From Sandaracinus amylolyticus (lineage in GTDB: Bacteria; Myxococcota_A; Polyangia; Polyangiales; Sandaracinaceae), in assembly GCF_000737325.1 (NCBI RefSeq), contig NZ_CP011125.1, positions 9,858,001 through 9,922,000 of the forward strand: a stretch of DNA of 64,000 nucleotides, read 5' to 3'. Of the stretch, positions 35,823 to 43,457 are shown in pieces; within the stretch, counting starts at the first letter, position 1, and each line of letters starts with the position of its first letter. The notes under the pieces were generated by a model. It worked only from the letters and a program-made list of their open reading frames with translations, was not told the DNA's origin and ran no database searches. The translations under genes and the position numbers were made by a program.

Positions 35823-36547
35823 CGCGCCACCACCTCGCGCAGGAATCGCGTCACCTCGCGTCGTACGACCGGCGGGATCGAGTGTCCCCCGTCGAACGGC
35901 ACGAACGTCACGCGCGCGCCCGCGGCCTCGGCGCGCTGCACCATCGTCTCCGCGCCGGAGAACGGCAGGATCGGATCCTGTCGTCCGTGCGAGACGAACA
36001 CCGGCAGGTTCGCGAGGCGCGACCAGTCGAGCTCGCCGTCGTCGACACCGCGGATCGCGCCGCCCGAGAGGAGCACGATCGCGCGCGGCGTCGCGGGGCC
36101 ACGCAGCGATCGCTCGAGCGCCATCATCGCGCCCTGGGAGAACCCGGCGAGGACGAGCCGCGACGCGGGCACACCTTCGTCGACCAGCGTCGCGATCACT
36201 CCGTCGACCGCGCGCGACGCCGCGGGGAGCTGAGCGCGAGCGAGCGAAGGCTCGCGCTCGAACCACGCGCGACCGGGAGGACCGCCCTGCCAGATGCGCG
36301 GCGCAGCCGGCATCACGAAGCGCGCCGGTACCTCGGCGGAGAGCTCCTCACCGAGCGCGACGAGGTCGTCCCCGGGCGCGCCGTAGCCGTGCATGAGCAC
36401 CACCGTGACGTTCCCGCGGCCTCGCTCGACGACGTCGAGACCGCCCCAGCGAGGCGCGTCATCATGCGAAATCCGCGGTGATTCCGCTCGGTTGGGAGCA
36501 CACGCGACGAGAACCACGAACAGTGCTTGCGCGGCGAATCGGCCCAT
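35819..36547 (-). CDS. lipoprotein serine esterase (carboxylesterase/YpfH-like alpha/beta hydrolase)
   Basis: A 242-aa alpha/beta hydrolase. The signal sequence MGRFAAQALFVVLVACAP has a lipobox VVLVAC (Cys 16), so the enzyme is outside the cytosol. Motifs are VLMHGYGAPGDDLV (oxyanion strand), LAGFSQGAMMALE with nucleophile Ser near 146, SHGRQDPILPFSGAE with the acid residue, and GGHSIPP with the catalytic His. It should cleave ester bonds of lipids or other small esters. GGAGG precedes ATG 36547. The tRNA-Ala gene is divergent and begins only 21 bp away. It is translationally coupled to the small secreted protein. Confidence 0.88.
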   Translation of the reverse strand: MGRFAAQALFVVLVACAPNRAESPRISHDDAPRWGGLDVVERGRGNVTVVLMHGYGAPGDDLVALGEELSAEVPARFVMPAAPRIWQGGPPGRAWFEREPSLARAQLPAASRAVDGVIATLVDEGVPASRLVLAGFSQGAMMALERSLRGPATPRAIVLLSGGAIRGVDDGELDWSRLANLPVFVSHGRQDPILPFSGAETMVQRAEAAGARVTFVPFDGGHSIPPVVRREVTRFLREVVAR

Positions 36548-36554
36548 GTATATT
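36527..36554 (+). promoter_or_regulatory. candidate tRNA-Ala promoter inside the divergent esterase start
   Basis: TTGCGC (36527-36532) and TATATT (36549-36554) are 16 bp apart and point to a start near 36561, seven bases before tRNA position 1. The -35 hexamer lies in the divergent esterase's signal peptide codons. Confidence 0.5.
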
Positions 36555-36567
36555 CCGCCTCCCTCAC

Positions 36568-36640
36568 GGGCGTGTAGCTCAGCTGGGAGAGCGCTAGAAT
36601 CGCACTCTAGAGGTCCCCGGTTCGATCCCGGGCACGTCCA
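36568..36640 (+). tRNA. tRNA-Ala (anticodon CGC)
   Basis: A 73-base cloverleaf: acceptor stem GGGCGTG/CACGTCC, D stem GCTC/GAGC, anticodon stem CTAGA/TCTAG with loop ATCGCAC, variable AGGTC, T stem CCCGG/CCGGG with TTCGATC, discriminator A. The anticodon is CGC at 36601-36603, reading GCG. The G3:U70 wobble pair, the main alanine identity element, is present. CCA is not encoded. A strong hairpin terminator follows. Confidence 0.95.
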
Positions 36641-36669
36641 TACAACAGGGAGCCCGAGCAAGACGGGCT

Positions 36670-36713
36670 GAACGAAGGGCCGGCGGCGAGAGCTTCCGGC
36701 CCTTCGGTCGTTC
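36670..36713 (+). terminator. hairpin terminator after tRNA-Ala
   Basis: CGAAGGGCCGG (36673-36683) pairs perfectly with CCGGCCCTTCG (36696-36706) around a 12-base loop, with outer GAACGA/TCGTTC extending the stem. TTCTT follows. It should end the tRNA transcript and separate it from the flavin monooxygenase gene. Confidence 0.75.
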
Positions 36714-36800
36714 TTGGGGCACGACGCACTCCCGGGCCCGTCGCGGCCGGCCCGGTGCGCGGCCGGGCCTGCGACCGGAACCTGCCAGTCCAGCTCACGA

Positions 36801-36850
36801 GAACTTGCGAGCGGCGTCGCGAAAACTCGCGAGCGCAGATTCTCGCGAGC
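36801..36850. promoter_or_regulatory. three CTCGCGAG-type sites before the flavin monooxygenase
   Basis: The self-complementary octamer CTCGCGAG occurs at 36826-36833 and 36842-36849, and a near copy CTTGCGAG at 36804-36811. Short A/T-richer stretches lie between them (GAAAACT, CAGATT). They sit 90-130 bases upstream of the GTG at 36938 and look like an operator for a dimeric regulator; no regulator gene is adjacent. The remainder of 36714-36937 shows nothing else. Confidence 0.4.
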
Positions 36851-36937
36851 TTCGTGCGCCCAGAATTCCGCGCCGATCCGCGCTTCGCGCGCTGGGCACA
36901 CGCGCTGCACTGCGCCGTCGACACAGCGGAGGCAGTC

Positions 36938-38479
36938 GTGATCAAGACAGTCGCGATCATCGGAGCGGGGTTCGCGGGGCTCAGCACCGCGAAGGTGCTG
37001 AAGACCTTCGGGTACGAGGTGACGGTCTTCGAGAAGGCCGCGGACGTGGGCGGCGTGTGGTCGGCGTCGCGCCGATACCCAGGGCTCACCACGCAGAATC
37101 CGCGCACGACCTACGCGCTCTCGGATTTTCCGATGCCCGCGAGCTATCCCGAGTGGCCCTCCGGCGCGCAGGTGCAGGCCTACCTCGCGGCGTACGCCGA
37201 GCACTTCGGCATCGCCGAGCACGTGCTGCTCGAGACCGAGGTGCAGCGCGCGAGCTACGACGAGCGGAGCGCGACGTGGACGGTGCGCGCGCGGCGTCGC
37301 CGAGAGGCGCTCTCGCTCGCATTCGACTTCCTGGTCGTCTGCAACGGGATCTTCTCGGCGCCCTTCGTGCCGTCGTACGCGGGGCGCGACGAGTTCGTCG
37401 CGAACGGCGGACGCATCTGCCACACGTGCGAGCTCCACGACCCCGAGGACGCGCGCGGCAAGCACGTGCTCGTCGTCGGCTACGGCAAGTCGTCGTGCGA
37501 CGTCGCGAGCGCGGTCGCGAGCACCAGCGCGAGCACGACCGTCGTCGCGCGCGAGCTGATCTGGAAGGTGCCGAAGCTCCTCGGCAAGCTGCTGAACTTC
37601 AAGTTCCTCCTCCTGACGCGCATGGGCGAGGCGCTCTTCGAGTACATCGAGCTCGCCGGGCTCGAGCGCTTCCTCCACGGCGCGGGGCGCGGCATCCGCG
37701 ACGCGATGCTCGGCAGCGTCGAGGCCGTGATCACGCGGCAGCTCCGGCTGCGCGAGCTCGGCCTGCACCCGGGCAAGCCGCTCGAGACGATCGCGCGCAG
37801 CACCGTGAGCCTCGCGAGCGACGGGTTCTTCGAGCAGGTCGCGTCGGGCGCGCTGACCGTCGAGAGGAACGTCGAGATCGTGCGGCTGAGCGCGGGCTAC
37901 GCGCACCTCTCCGACGGCCGCGAGGTGCGCGCCGATCTCGTCGTGTGCGGCACCGGGTTCCAGCAGCGCGTGCCCTTCCTCGACGACGACGTGGTGCGCC
38001 GCGTCACCGACGCGCAGGGCAACTTCCAGCTGCATCGCTCGGTGCTCCCGGTCGGCGTGCCGCGCCTCGCGTTCAACGGATACAACTCGTCGTTCTTCAG
38101 CCAGCTCAACTGCGAGATGTCCGCGCTCTGGCTGGTGCAGCACCTCCGAGGCGACATCGCGCTGCCGAGCGAAGCGGCGCAGCGCGAGCACATCGCGCGG
38201 AGGCTGGCGTGGATGGAGGCGCGCACGGCGGGCAAGCACGCGAAGGGGACGAACATCATCCCGTTCTCGCTGCACCACATCGACGAGCTCCTCGCGGACA
38301 TGAAGATGACGCTCTCGCCGGCGAAGCGGGTCGCGCAGTGGCTCCTGCCGGTCGATCCGAGCGACTACGCGTACGTGGAGCGCGCGCTGCGCGCGCGTTA
38401 CGGCGCGGAGAGCGCGCGCGACGCGGCGGCATCGCACGAGCGCGCGACGCGCGAGGAGCACGCCGAAGCTGCCGAGTGA
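36938..38479 (+). CDS. flavin-containing monooxygenase-like protein
   Basis: A 513-aa FAD/NADPH oxidoreductase of the class B monooxygenase type, acting on small nucleophiles or ketones. The FAD site is IIGAGFAGLSTAKVLKTFG at the N terminus; FPMPASYPEWPSGAQVQAYL resembles the FMO/BVMO linker. The NADPH site is VLVVGYGKSSCDVASAVAST near 170, and CGTGFQQRVPFLDDD is a late family motif. The start is GTG 36938 with GGAGG five bases upstream. It is preceded by three palindromic octamers and followed by a strong terminator, so it is a single-gene unit. Substrate unknown. Confidence 0.88.
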   Translation: MIKTVAIIGAGFAGLSTAKVLKTFGYEVTVFEKAADVGGVWSASRRYPGLTTQNPRTTYALSDFPMPASYPEWPSGAQVQAYLAAYAEHFGIAEHVLLETEVQRASYDERSATWTVRARRRREALSLAFDFLVVCNGIFSAPFVPSYAGRDEFVANGGRICHTCELHDPEDARGKHVLVVGYGKSSCDVASAVASTSASTTVVARELIWKVPKLLGKLLNFKFLLLTRMGEALFEYIELAGLERFLHGAGRGIRDAMLGSVEAVITRQLRLRELGLHPGKPLETIARSTVSLASDGFFEQVASGALTVERNVEIVRLSAGYAHLSDGREVRADLVVCGTGFQQRVPFLDDDVVRRVTDAQGNFQLHRSVLPVGVPRLAFNGYNSSFFSQLNCEMSALWLVQHLRGDIALPSEAAQREHIARRLAWMEARTAGKHAKGTNIIPFSLHHIDELLADMKMTLSPAKRVAQWLLPVDPSDYAYVERALRARYGAESARDAAASHERATREEHAEAAE

Positions 38480-38487
38480 CGATCAGA

Positions 38488-38515
38488 AAGGCCCGCAGCA
38501 GTTGCTGCGGGCCTT
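38488..38515 (+). terminator. strong hairpin terminator
   Basis: AAGGCCCGCAGC (38488-38499) and GCTGCGGGCCTT (38504-38515) form a perfect 12-bp stem with an AGTT loop, 8 bases after the monooxygenase stop. It ends in TT followed by CTGG; A-rich bases precede it. Confidence 0.8.
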
Positions 38516-38617
38516 CTGGGCTCTCGGTCGCGACGCCAGGCGCGCGGTGCGCCCCGCAGATCGATCTGCGCCGGGCAGCGCTTGTGGCGCGATCGCCGCT
38601 CGGAGTATGTCCTTTGT

Positions 38618-39565
38618 GTGGGTGCCACCTACGGAGGTGTCTCGATCCGCGTCGAGGAGACGCGCCCGCCGACGCAGGCCGCTGGGGCGATGCCAGGACG
38701 CGCGACGGCGTTCCTTGACGCCGCGGGCCATCGCTTCCTGCTGCGCGAGAACCTCGAGTTCGGAGCGCAGTCCGACTACACGGGCGGGACGCAGTATCGA
38801 TTCATCGTGGAGCTGCACGTCGTCGCCAGCGAGACGCTGGCGCGAGTGCGACAGATCGCGGCCATCGACTACGGCCCGACCACCGAGCGCTCGACGACGT
38901 TCGCCGCGATGGGCCTCTTCGCGCTCGCGATCGCCGACGACGATCCCCGCGTCCATCAGCTCGGCGATCACACGCGCGTGGCGTCGGTGGAGTGGCCGGC
39001 GGAGCGGCCGTACTCGGGCCCGAGCGCCTACCAAAGCATGCCCATCGCGCCTGCGCGGCCCGCGCCTGCGGCGCCGCCTCGGCCAGCGCCGCTGCCGGCG
39101 AGCCCCGGCGCCACGGCGCCCGCACCGCTGCTCGATGCCGCGGGGCTGAAGCTCGTCTGGCGCAGCTTCGCGCTGGGCGCGTTCGCGGCGCTCGGCGGGT
39201 GCGCCGCGATCCTGCACGCGATCGCGATCGCGATGCCGAACGATCGTCCGCTCGGAGTGCTCGCGGCGCTCGCGCTCTTCGGGCTCGCGGGGCTCGTGTG
39301 GATGGTCGCGCTCTGGCGCGCCCGCGCGGCGACGCGTCTCCTGCACGAGGGCGCGATCCATCGAGGTCAGGTGACGTCGATCGTGGAGGTGCGCCGCAGG
39401 AATGGCGTGCACTGGAACGTGCTCGTCCGGCTCGAGCAGGGCAGCGAGGCGACGTTCCGGTTCGTCGATCGCAACCCCGCGGGCCAGCCCGTGACGGTGC
39501 GCGTCCTCGGCCGGCGCGCCGCGCTGATGCTCCCCGGCGCGCAGTTCCTCGGTGCGCTGCGCTGA
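38618..39565 (+). CDS. two-segment membrane protein with N-terminal and C-terminal soluble domains
   Basis: A 315-aa protein from GTG 38618 (GGAG 12 bases upstream). Residues 1-115 form a soluble beta-rich domain (GHRFLLRENLEFGAQSDY). A Pro/Ala-rich linker follows, then two hydrophobic segments near 165-187 and 200-220. The C-terminal OB-like stretch (GAIHRGQVTSIVEVRRRN, WNVLVRLEQG, VTVRVLGRRAALML) resembles the extracytosolic domain of DUF3592-type proteins. I do not recognise a function. The exact start is uncertain: TTG 38582 would add 12 residues. Confidence 0.65.
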   Translation: MGATYGGVSIRVEETRPPTQAAGAMPGRATAFLDAAGHRFLLRENLEFGAQSDYTGGTQYRFIVELHVVASETLARVRQIAAIDYGPTTERSTTFAAMGLFALAIADDDPRVHQLGDHTRVASVEWPAERPYSGPSAYQSMPIAPARPAPAAPPRPAPLPASPGATAPAPLLDAAGLKLVWRSFALGAFAALGGCAAILHAIAIAMPNDRPLGVLAALALFGLAGLVWMVALWRARAATRLLHEGAIHRGQVTSIVEVRRRNGVHWNVLVRLEQGSEATFRFVDRNPAGQPVTVRVLGRRAALMLPGAQFLGALR

Positions 39566-39633
39566 TCGGCCGCCGGCGTTCCGAAGCCCGCGCTCGACGA
39601 TCGCTCGCTAAGCTCCGCGCGGAGGTCGCGTCG

Positions 39634-41301
39634 ATGCGGGGAGCGTGGAAGATCGCCTTGGGGTGCGGATCGCTGTTCGCGATCGGCGCGTGTGCCCTGT
39701 GCCTCACCGGCGTGTGGGCGGTGAACATGCCCTTCGCGGAACAGCGCGCGCGCCACGTCAACCACTTCCCGCTGCCGAATTTCGCCGGTCCGCCTCCCGA
39801 GGAGCCACCCGAGGGCACCTACGCGCTCGTGCGCTACGCGGCGCCGCTCGGGGCGAATTGGGCGTACGTCTCCGAGCCGCGCGAGGGCCCGCGCCGTCCC
39901 GCCGTCGTGTACGTGCACGGCGGCTTCGACTGGAGCATCGGCGCGCTCGCGTGGTCGCGCACGTGGCGCGGCGACGATCAGAGCGGCATGGCGTTCGCGC
40001 AGGACGGGCTCGTCGTGATGTTCCCGAGCTTTCGCGGCAACCACGACAACCCGGGCTCCGCCGAGTGCTTCTTCGGCGAGATCGACGACCTCGTCGCTGC
40101 CGCAGACTTCCTCGCCGCACGCCCGGACGTGGACCCCGAGCGCATCTACCTCGTCGGGCACAGCACCGGCGCGACGCTCGCGCTGCTGACCGCGGCCGCG
40201 AGCGATCGCTACCGCGCGGTGTTCGCGATCGGACCGACGGCGGCGGTCACGGACTACGGCGACGGCGGTTGCCTGCCGCCGCACGTCTCGTTCTCCGAGC
40301 GTTGGCTGCGCGACGCGAGCCACTTCGTCGACGAGATCCGCACGCCGACGTTCCTCGTCGAAGGCGCCGAGCAGCCGTCGAACGGCGACCTCCTGCCGTG
40401 GCTCGACGCGATGGCCGGCACCGCGCCGGTCGAGGCCGTCGTCGTTCCGGGCCTCGATCACTTCAGCGTGATCGCGCCCGCGACGGAGGTGATCGCGCGC
40501 GCGATCCTGGACGGCGGAGGACCGGCCGGCGCGCCGAGGATCTCCGCCGACGCGATCGTCGACGCATCGCGCGAGCGCTGCGCGACGAGCGTGGTCGAGG
40601 GCTCGGCCGCGTCGCAGGCCGAGCCGTGGGCGAGCACGCCGCACGACGAGTGGCCGCAGCTCGTGCTCACGAACGAGATGTCGTTCTCGGGTCGCCCGCC
40701 TTCGGGCGGCGCGAGCGCATTCCTGATCGACGCCGGCGGTCGCGCTCACGTCGCGACGGCCGCGCATCTCACGGCCGAGCCCGGCGGCATCGAGCCCGCG
40801 GTCGATGGGCTCGCGATGCGCGATCCGACGCGCTTCGACGCGCTGCTCGAGGAGTGGACGATCTACCCGCGCACCCAGCCCGAGCGCGAGATCCGCGCGA
40901 CCGGCCTCACCGAGCCCGCCGTGTTCGACGACTGGCTCCTGCTCCGAACGGACGCCGACCCGGACACGCTCCCGTCCACACCGCTGCGCATCGCGGCGCG
41001 CCCCGCGGACGTGGGCGACGCCGTGTTCCTCGTCGGCTGCCCGTACTCCGAGGAGACCTGCGTGCAGAACGTCTACCGCGGTCGCGTCACGGCGGGCGCC
41101 GAGGGCCGCTTCGTCTACGACCTCGATCCGCCGGTCGACGTGCGCGGGTTCAGCGGCGCGCCCGTCCTCGATGTCCACGGCCACGTCGTCGGCGTCTTCA
41201 GCGTGAGCGGTGAGCTCGAGCTGAACGACGACGGCCTGATGATCGAGGGAGAAGCCGACTCTCGGCTCGTCGAGCACGTCGCCCACTGCGCGGCGCGCTG
41301 A
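39634..41301 (+). CDS. fusion of alpha/beta hydrolase and trypsin-like domain, membrane-anchored
   Basis: A 555-aa protein with an N-terminal signal/anchor (residues 5-30). Residues about 60-305 form an S9-like alpha/beta hydrolase: VVYVHGGFDWSIG, IYLVGHSTGATLALL with the nucleophile Ser near 176, and a C-terminal GLDHFSVI His. Residues about 330-555 look like a chymotrypsin-fold protease: HVATAAHLTAEP, VFDDWLLLRTD and GFSGAPVLDVHG give a plausible His-Asp-Ser triad. Two hydrolase centres in one periplasmic protein is uncommon. GGAGG lies 8 bases before ATG 39634. It converges with the small Cys-rich gene. Confidence 0.82.
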   Translation: MRGAWKIALGCGSLFAIGACALCLTGVWAVNMPFAEQRARHVNHFPLPNFAGPPPEEPPEGTYALVRYAAPLGANWAYVSEPREGPRRPAVVYVHGGFDWSIGALAWSRTWRGDDQSGMAFAQDGLVVMFPSFRGNHDNPGSAECFFGEIDDLVAAADFLAARPDVDPERIYLVGHSTGATLALLTAAASDRYRAVFAIGPTAAVTDYGDGGCLPPHVSFSERWLRDASHFVDEIRTPTFLVEGAEQPSNGDLLPWLDAMAGTAPVEAVVVPGLDHFSVIAPATEVIARAILDGGGPAGAPRISADAIVDASRERCATSVVEGSAASQAEPWASTPHDEWPQLVLTNEMSFSGRPPSGGASAFLIDAGGRAHVATAAHLTAEPGGIEPAVDGLAMRDPTRFDALLEEWTIYPRTQPEREIRATGLTEPAVFDDWLLLRTDADPDTLPSTPLRIAARPADVGDAVFLVGCPYSEETCVQNVYRGRVTAGAEGRFVYDLDPPVDVRGFSGAPVLDVHGHVVGVFSVSGELELNDDGLMIEGEADSRLVEHVAHCAAR

Positions 41302-41307
41302 CTCCGC

Positions 41308-41508
41308 TCATCGGGGGCACGTCCAGCGCACGCCGCAGCTGCACTGGTAGAAGAGCGTCGTCTCGCTCGCGCAGCGCGGATGAGCATCGTCGGGCCCGCC
41401 ACTGCACTTCGGACAGAACGAAGGACGCAGCGCGCGACGCTCGGCCTCGGAGAGATCGTGCGCGCCCTCGTGCCTGGCGCGACCGCAGCGCGGACAGAGG
41501 TCGTTCAT
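41308..41508 (-). CDS. small Cys-rich zinc-ribbon-like protein
   Basis: From ATG 41508 the product is 66 aa (MNDLCPRCGRARHEGAHDLS). It has paired Cys motifs CPRC, CPKC and CSCGVRWTCPR, so it probably binds one or two zinc ions. Cytosolic, no signal peptide. Its start codon lies seven bases from an 11-bp-period repeat carrying a 26-bp palindrome, which probably controls it and the divergent VOC gene. Function unknown; a small transcription-linked zinc ribbon is possible. Confidence 0.65.
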   Translation of the reverse strand: MNDLCPRCGRARHEGAHDLSEAERRALRPSFCPKCSGGPDDAHPRCASETTLFYQCSCGVRWTCPR

Positions 41509-41514
41509 GCGCGT

Positions 41515-41551
41515 GTACATCCATCGTACATCGGATGTACATCCGATGTAC
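41515..41551. promoter_or_regulatory. 11-bp-period repeat with 26-bp perfect palindrome (operator)
   Basis: Three 11-bp units begin GTACATC (41515, 41526, 41537) and a fourth GTAC starts at 41548. Units two and three plus GTAC form an exact 26-bp palindrome, 41526-41551 (left arm GTACATCGGATGT, centred on GT/AC). An 11-bp period puts all sites on one face of the helix. It lies between divergent starts at 41508 and 41612, where an operator would be expected. ATGT/ACAT half-sites recall PadR-type operators, but no regulator gene is adjacent. Confidence 0.8.
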
Positions 41552-41611
41552 TCGCGCCGGCCGTCGATTTTCTCCAATCGCGCGCTCGCTCGAGGCGCCA
41601 CGCTCGCGCTC

Positions 41612-41995
41612 ATGGCCAAGCGACCGAACAGCTATCCGCGCGTCTCCGCGTATCTCATCTGCCCCGGCGCGCCGCGCGTCATCGAGTTCGCGAAGAACGT
41701 CCTCGATGCCCAGGTGGAGCGTCGCTACGACGCGCCCGACGGGTCCGTCATGCACGCCGAGCTGCGCATCGACGACAGCATCGTGATGATCGGCGACTCG
41801 GGCGAGCAGTGGCCTGCGGTGCCGACGCACCTGCACGTCTACGTCGACGACGTCGACGCGACGTACCAGCGCGCGCTCGCCGCGGGCGCGACGTCGGTGC
41901 GCGCGCCCGAGCAGCGCGAGGGCGACCCCGATCGTCGCGGCGGTGTGCTCGACGTGGCGGGCAACACCTGGTGGTTCGCGACCCAGCTCGAGTGA
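41612..41995 (+). CDS. VOC (glyoxalase/PhnB-like) family protein
   Basis: A 127-aa single-domain VOC protein from ATG 41612: SAYLICPGAPRVIEFAKNVL, HAELRIDDSIVMIGDSGE and HLHVYVDDVDATYQRALAAGAT, ending DVAGNTWWFATQ. Metal-ligand His/Glu pairs are partly present (HAEL, HLHV), so it could be a glyoxalase-like lyase or a binding protein such as those giving antibiotic resistance. It ends 3 bp before the GNAT gene start, so the two are one operon downstream of the palindromic operator. Confidence 0.85.
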   Translation: MAKRPNSYPRVSAYLICPGAPRVIEFAKNVLDAQVERRYDAPDGSVMHAELRIDDSIVMIGDSGEQWPAVPTHLHVYVDDVDATYQRALAAGATSVRAPEQREGDPDRRGGVLDVAGNTWWFATQLE

Positions 41996-41998
41996 GAG

Positions 41999-42499
41999 AT
42001 GACGATCCGACTCGCCCGCGTCGACGACGCCGATGCGCTCGCGCGCGTGCACGTCGAGGGATGGCGCTGGGGTTATCGCGGTCTGCTGCCCGACGCGTTC
42101 CTCGACGGGCTCTCGGTGCCCGATCGCGCCGCGCGCTGGCGCGACATCCTCGCGCGCGACGCGCCACGCGAGCGCACCTGGGTCGCGCTCGACGATCACG
42201 ACGCGCAGGGCTTCGTCTCGATCGGCCCCGGCCGCGGTGTGCCCGACGACGTCGCGGAGCTCTACGCGATGTACGTGACGTCGCGCGCAGCGGGCACCGG
42301 CGTCGCGCGCGTGCTGATGGAGCACGCGATCGACGCGCTGCGCGCGGATTCACGTCGCGCGATCCTCTGGGTGCTCGAGCACAACGCGCGCGCCCGTCGC
42401 TTCTACGAGCGCGAAGGATGGCGCGCCGACGGCGAGACGAAGCGCGACACGATCGGAGGGCGCGAGGTGCTCGAGCTCCGCTACGCGATCGTCTTCTGA
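41999..42499 (+). CDS. GNAT-family N-acetyltransferase
   Basis: A 166-aa acetyl-CoA-dependent acetyltransferase. GNAT features are VDDADALARVHVEGWRWGYR at the start, the central ELYAMYVTSRAAGTGVARVLME (acetyl-CoA pyrophosphate loop V-x-AAGTGVA, near 94-105), and ILWVLEHNARARRFYEREGW. The W-G-Y-R motif is typical of RimI/YncA-like proteins. The substrate is unknown. It is the second gene of the VOC-GNAT operon and is followed by a bidirectional hairpin terminator. Confidence 0.9.
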   Translation: MTIRLARVDDADALARVHVEGWRWGYRGLLPDAFLDGLSVPDRAARWRDILARDAPRERTWVALDDHDAQGFVSIGPGRGVPDDVAELYAMYVTSRAAGTGVARVLMEHAIDALRADSRRAILWVLEHNARARRFYEREGWRADGETKRDTIGGREVLELRYAIVF

Positions 42500-42505
42500 G
42501 CGCGC

Positions 42506-42545
42506 CGAGGCCGCGCGGCTCCTCGTCGGGAGCGGCGCGGCCTCG
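42506..42545. terminator. bidirectional hairpin terminator
   Basis: CGAGGCCGCGC (42506-42516) pairs with GCGCGGCCTCG (42535-42545), with an inner GCTCC/GGGAGC stem. It lies between the convergent GNAT and His-rich genes. GTGTCTCTCTCGTT follows on the plus strand. Confidence 0.75.
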
Positions 42546-42563
42546 TGTCTCTCTCGTTCGCGA

Positions 42564-42914
42564 TCAGGCGGCGCGGAGCGGCCCGTGATCGTCGCAGTGC
42601 GTGCCGTGCGGATGGTGCAGGTGACCGTCGACGAGATAGTCGGTGTGGTCGCCGTGCGGCACCGCTTCGTGACCGCACCCGGGCCCGTGGGCGTGGCCCT
42701 TCGCGTGGCCCGCGCACGCGTGGCCGGGCGTGCAGTCCGCGGGGTTCGTGCCGCCGATCGCGAGCTCGTGCTCCTCGACGCCGCCGTGCGCGCACTTGTG
42801 GTGCAGGTGACCGTCGTGGAGGTAGTCGGTGTGGCCCTCGTGCTGCACCGCGGTGTGACCGCAGCCGGCGCCGTGCTCGTGGCCTTCGTGATCGTCGTGG
42901 TGCTTGTGGGTCAT
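42564..42914 (-). CDS. His-rich metal-binding protein with internal duplication
   Basis: A 116-aa cytosolic protein with about one His in four residues. Two copies of one block are visible: GCGHTAVQHEGHTDYLHDGH (about residues 17-36) and GCGHEAVPHGDHTDYLVDGH (about 76-95), each followed by further His. It should bind several Zn, Ni or Cu ions as a buffer or chaperone. ATG 42914 overlaps the stop of the ArsR-type regulator by four bases, so it is co-translated with it. Confidence 0.82.
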   Translation of the reverse strand: MTHKHHDDHEGHEHGAGCGHTAVQHEGHTDYLHDGHLHHKCAHGGVEEHELAIGGTNPADCTPGHACAGHAKGHAHGPGCGHEAVPHGDHTDYLVDGHLHHPHGTHCDDHGPLRAA

Positions 42915-43366
42915 TCGTCCTCTTCTCCGGTGTGCGCGTGGGAGCGCGGCTCGAGCGCGTGCTCCAGCGCGCTCTGGATGAGATCGGCGACGTGCTGATC
43001 GGACAGCGCGTAGTAGATGTGCTTGCCCTCGCGACGACGGCTGACGAGCCCCTCGGTGCGCAAGAGACGCAGCCGCTGCGAGACCGTCGAGAGCCCCTCG
43101 CCCGACTCCGCCGCGAGCTCCGAGACGCAGAACTCGCCCTGCGAGAGACGCTCGAGCAGGCGGAGCCGCTCGGGGTCTCCGCACGCGCGGAAGAGCGCGG
43201 CCGCGCGCGCCAGCGCGAGCGTCCCGACGCTGCCGCGACGCGCAGGCGCGTCGTCGTGGCGGCACGTGGGCTTCTCGCCGGTGGGCGCGGCCTTCGTAGC
43301 CTTCGTGGTGGTGCGAGGAGCAGCAGTGCCCTTGCGGGCGGTCGCGACGCTCGATGACTTCACCAT
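42911..43366 (-). CDS. ArsR/SmtB-family metal-responsive repressor
   Basis: A 151-aa winged-helix regulator. After a 45-residue basic tail, the DNA-binding part shows RACGDPERLRLLERLSQGEF CVSEL and GEGLSTVSQRLRLLRTEGLV with recognition helix near 95-110, then RREGKHIYYALSDQHVADLI, typical of SmtB/ZiaR/CadC. C-terminal HAHTGEEDE and CRHDD near 37 could bind metal. It should repress its own operon and the divergent His-protein/permease genes and release them on metal binding. TACAAC lies 10 bases before ATG 43366, as a possible -10. Confidence 0.9.
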   Translation of the reverse strand: MVKSSSVATARKGTAAPRTTTKATKAAPTGEKPTCRHDDAPARRGSVGTLALARAAALFRACGDPERLRLLERLSQGEFCVSELAAESGEGLSTVSQRLRLLRTEGLVSRRREGKHIYYALSDQHVADLIQSALEHALEPRSHAHTGEEDE

Positions 43367-43457
43367 TCGTTGAAGTGTTGTACCGGCGTCCTACGCGGGC
43401 CGCAAGCAGCGGCTTCCTTGACCGTCGTCGCGGGCGCCGCCCATAACGACCCGGCCG

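Noticed and set aside
43367-43383. TTGAAGTGTT region as an ArsR operator
   Set aside because: No clear inverted repeat of the SmtB type; the operator is probably here, but I cannot define it.
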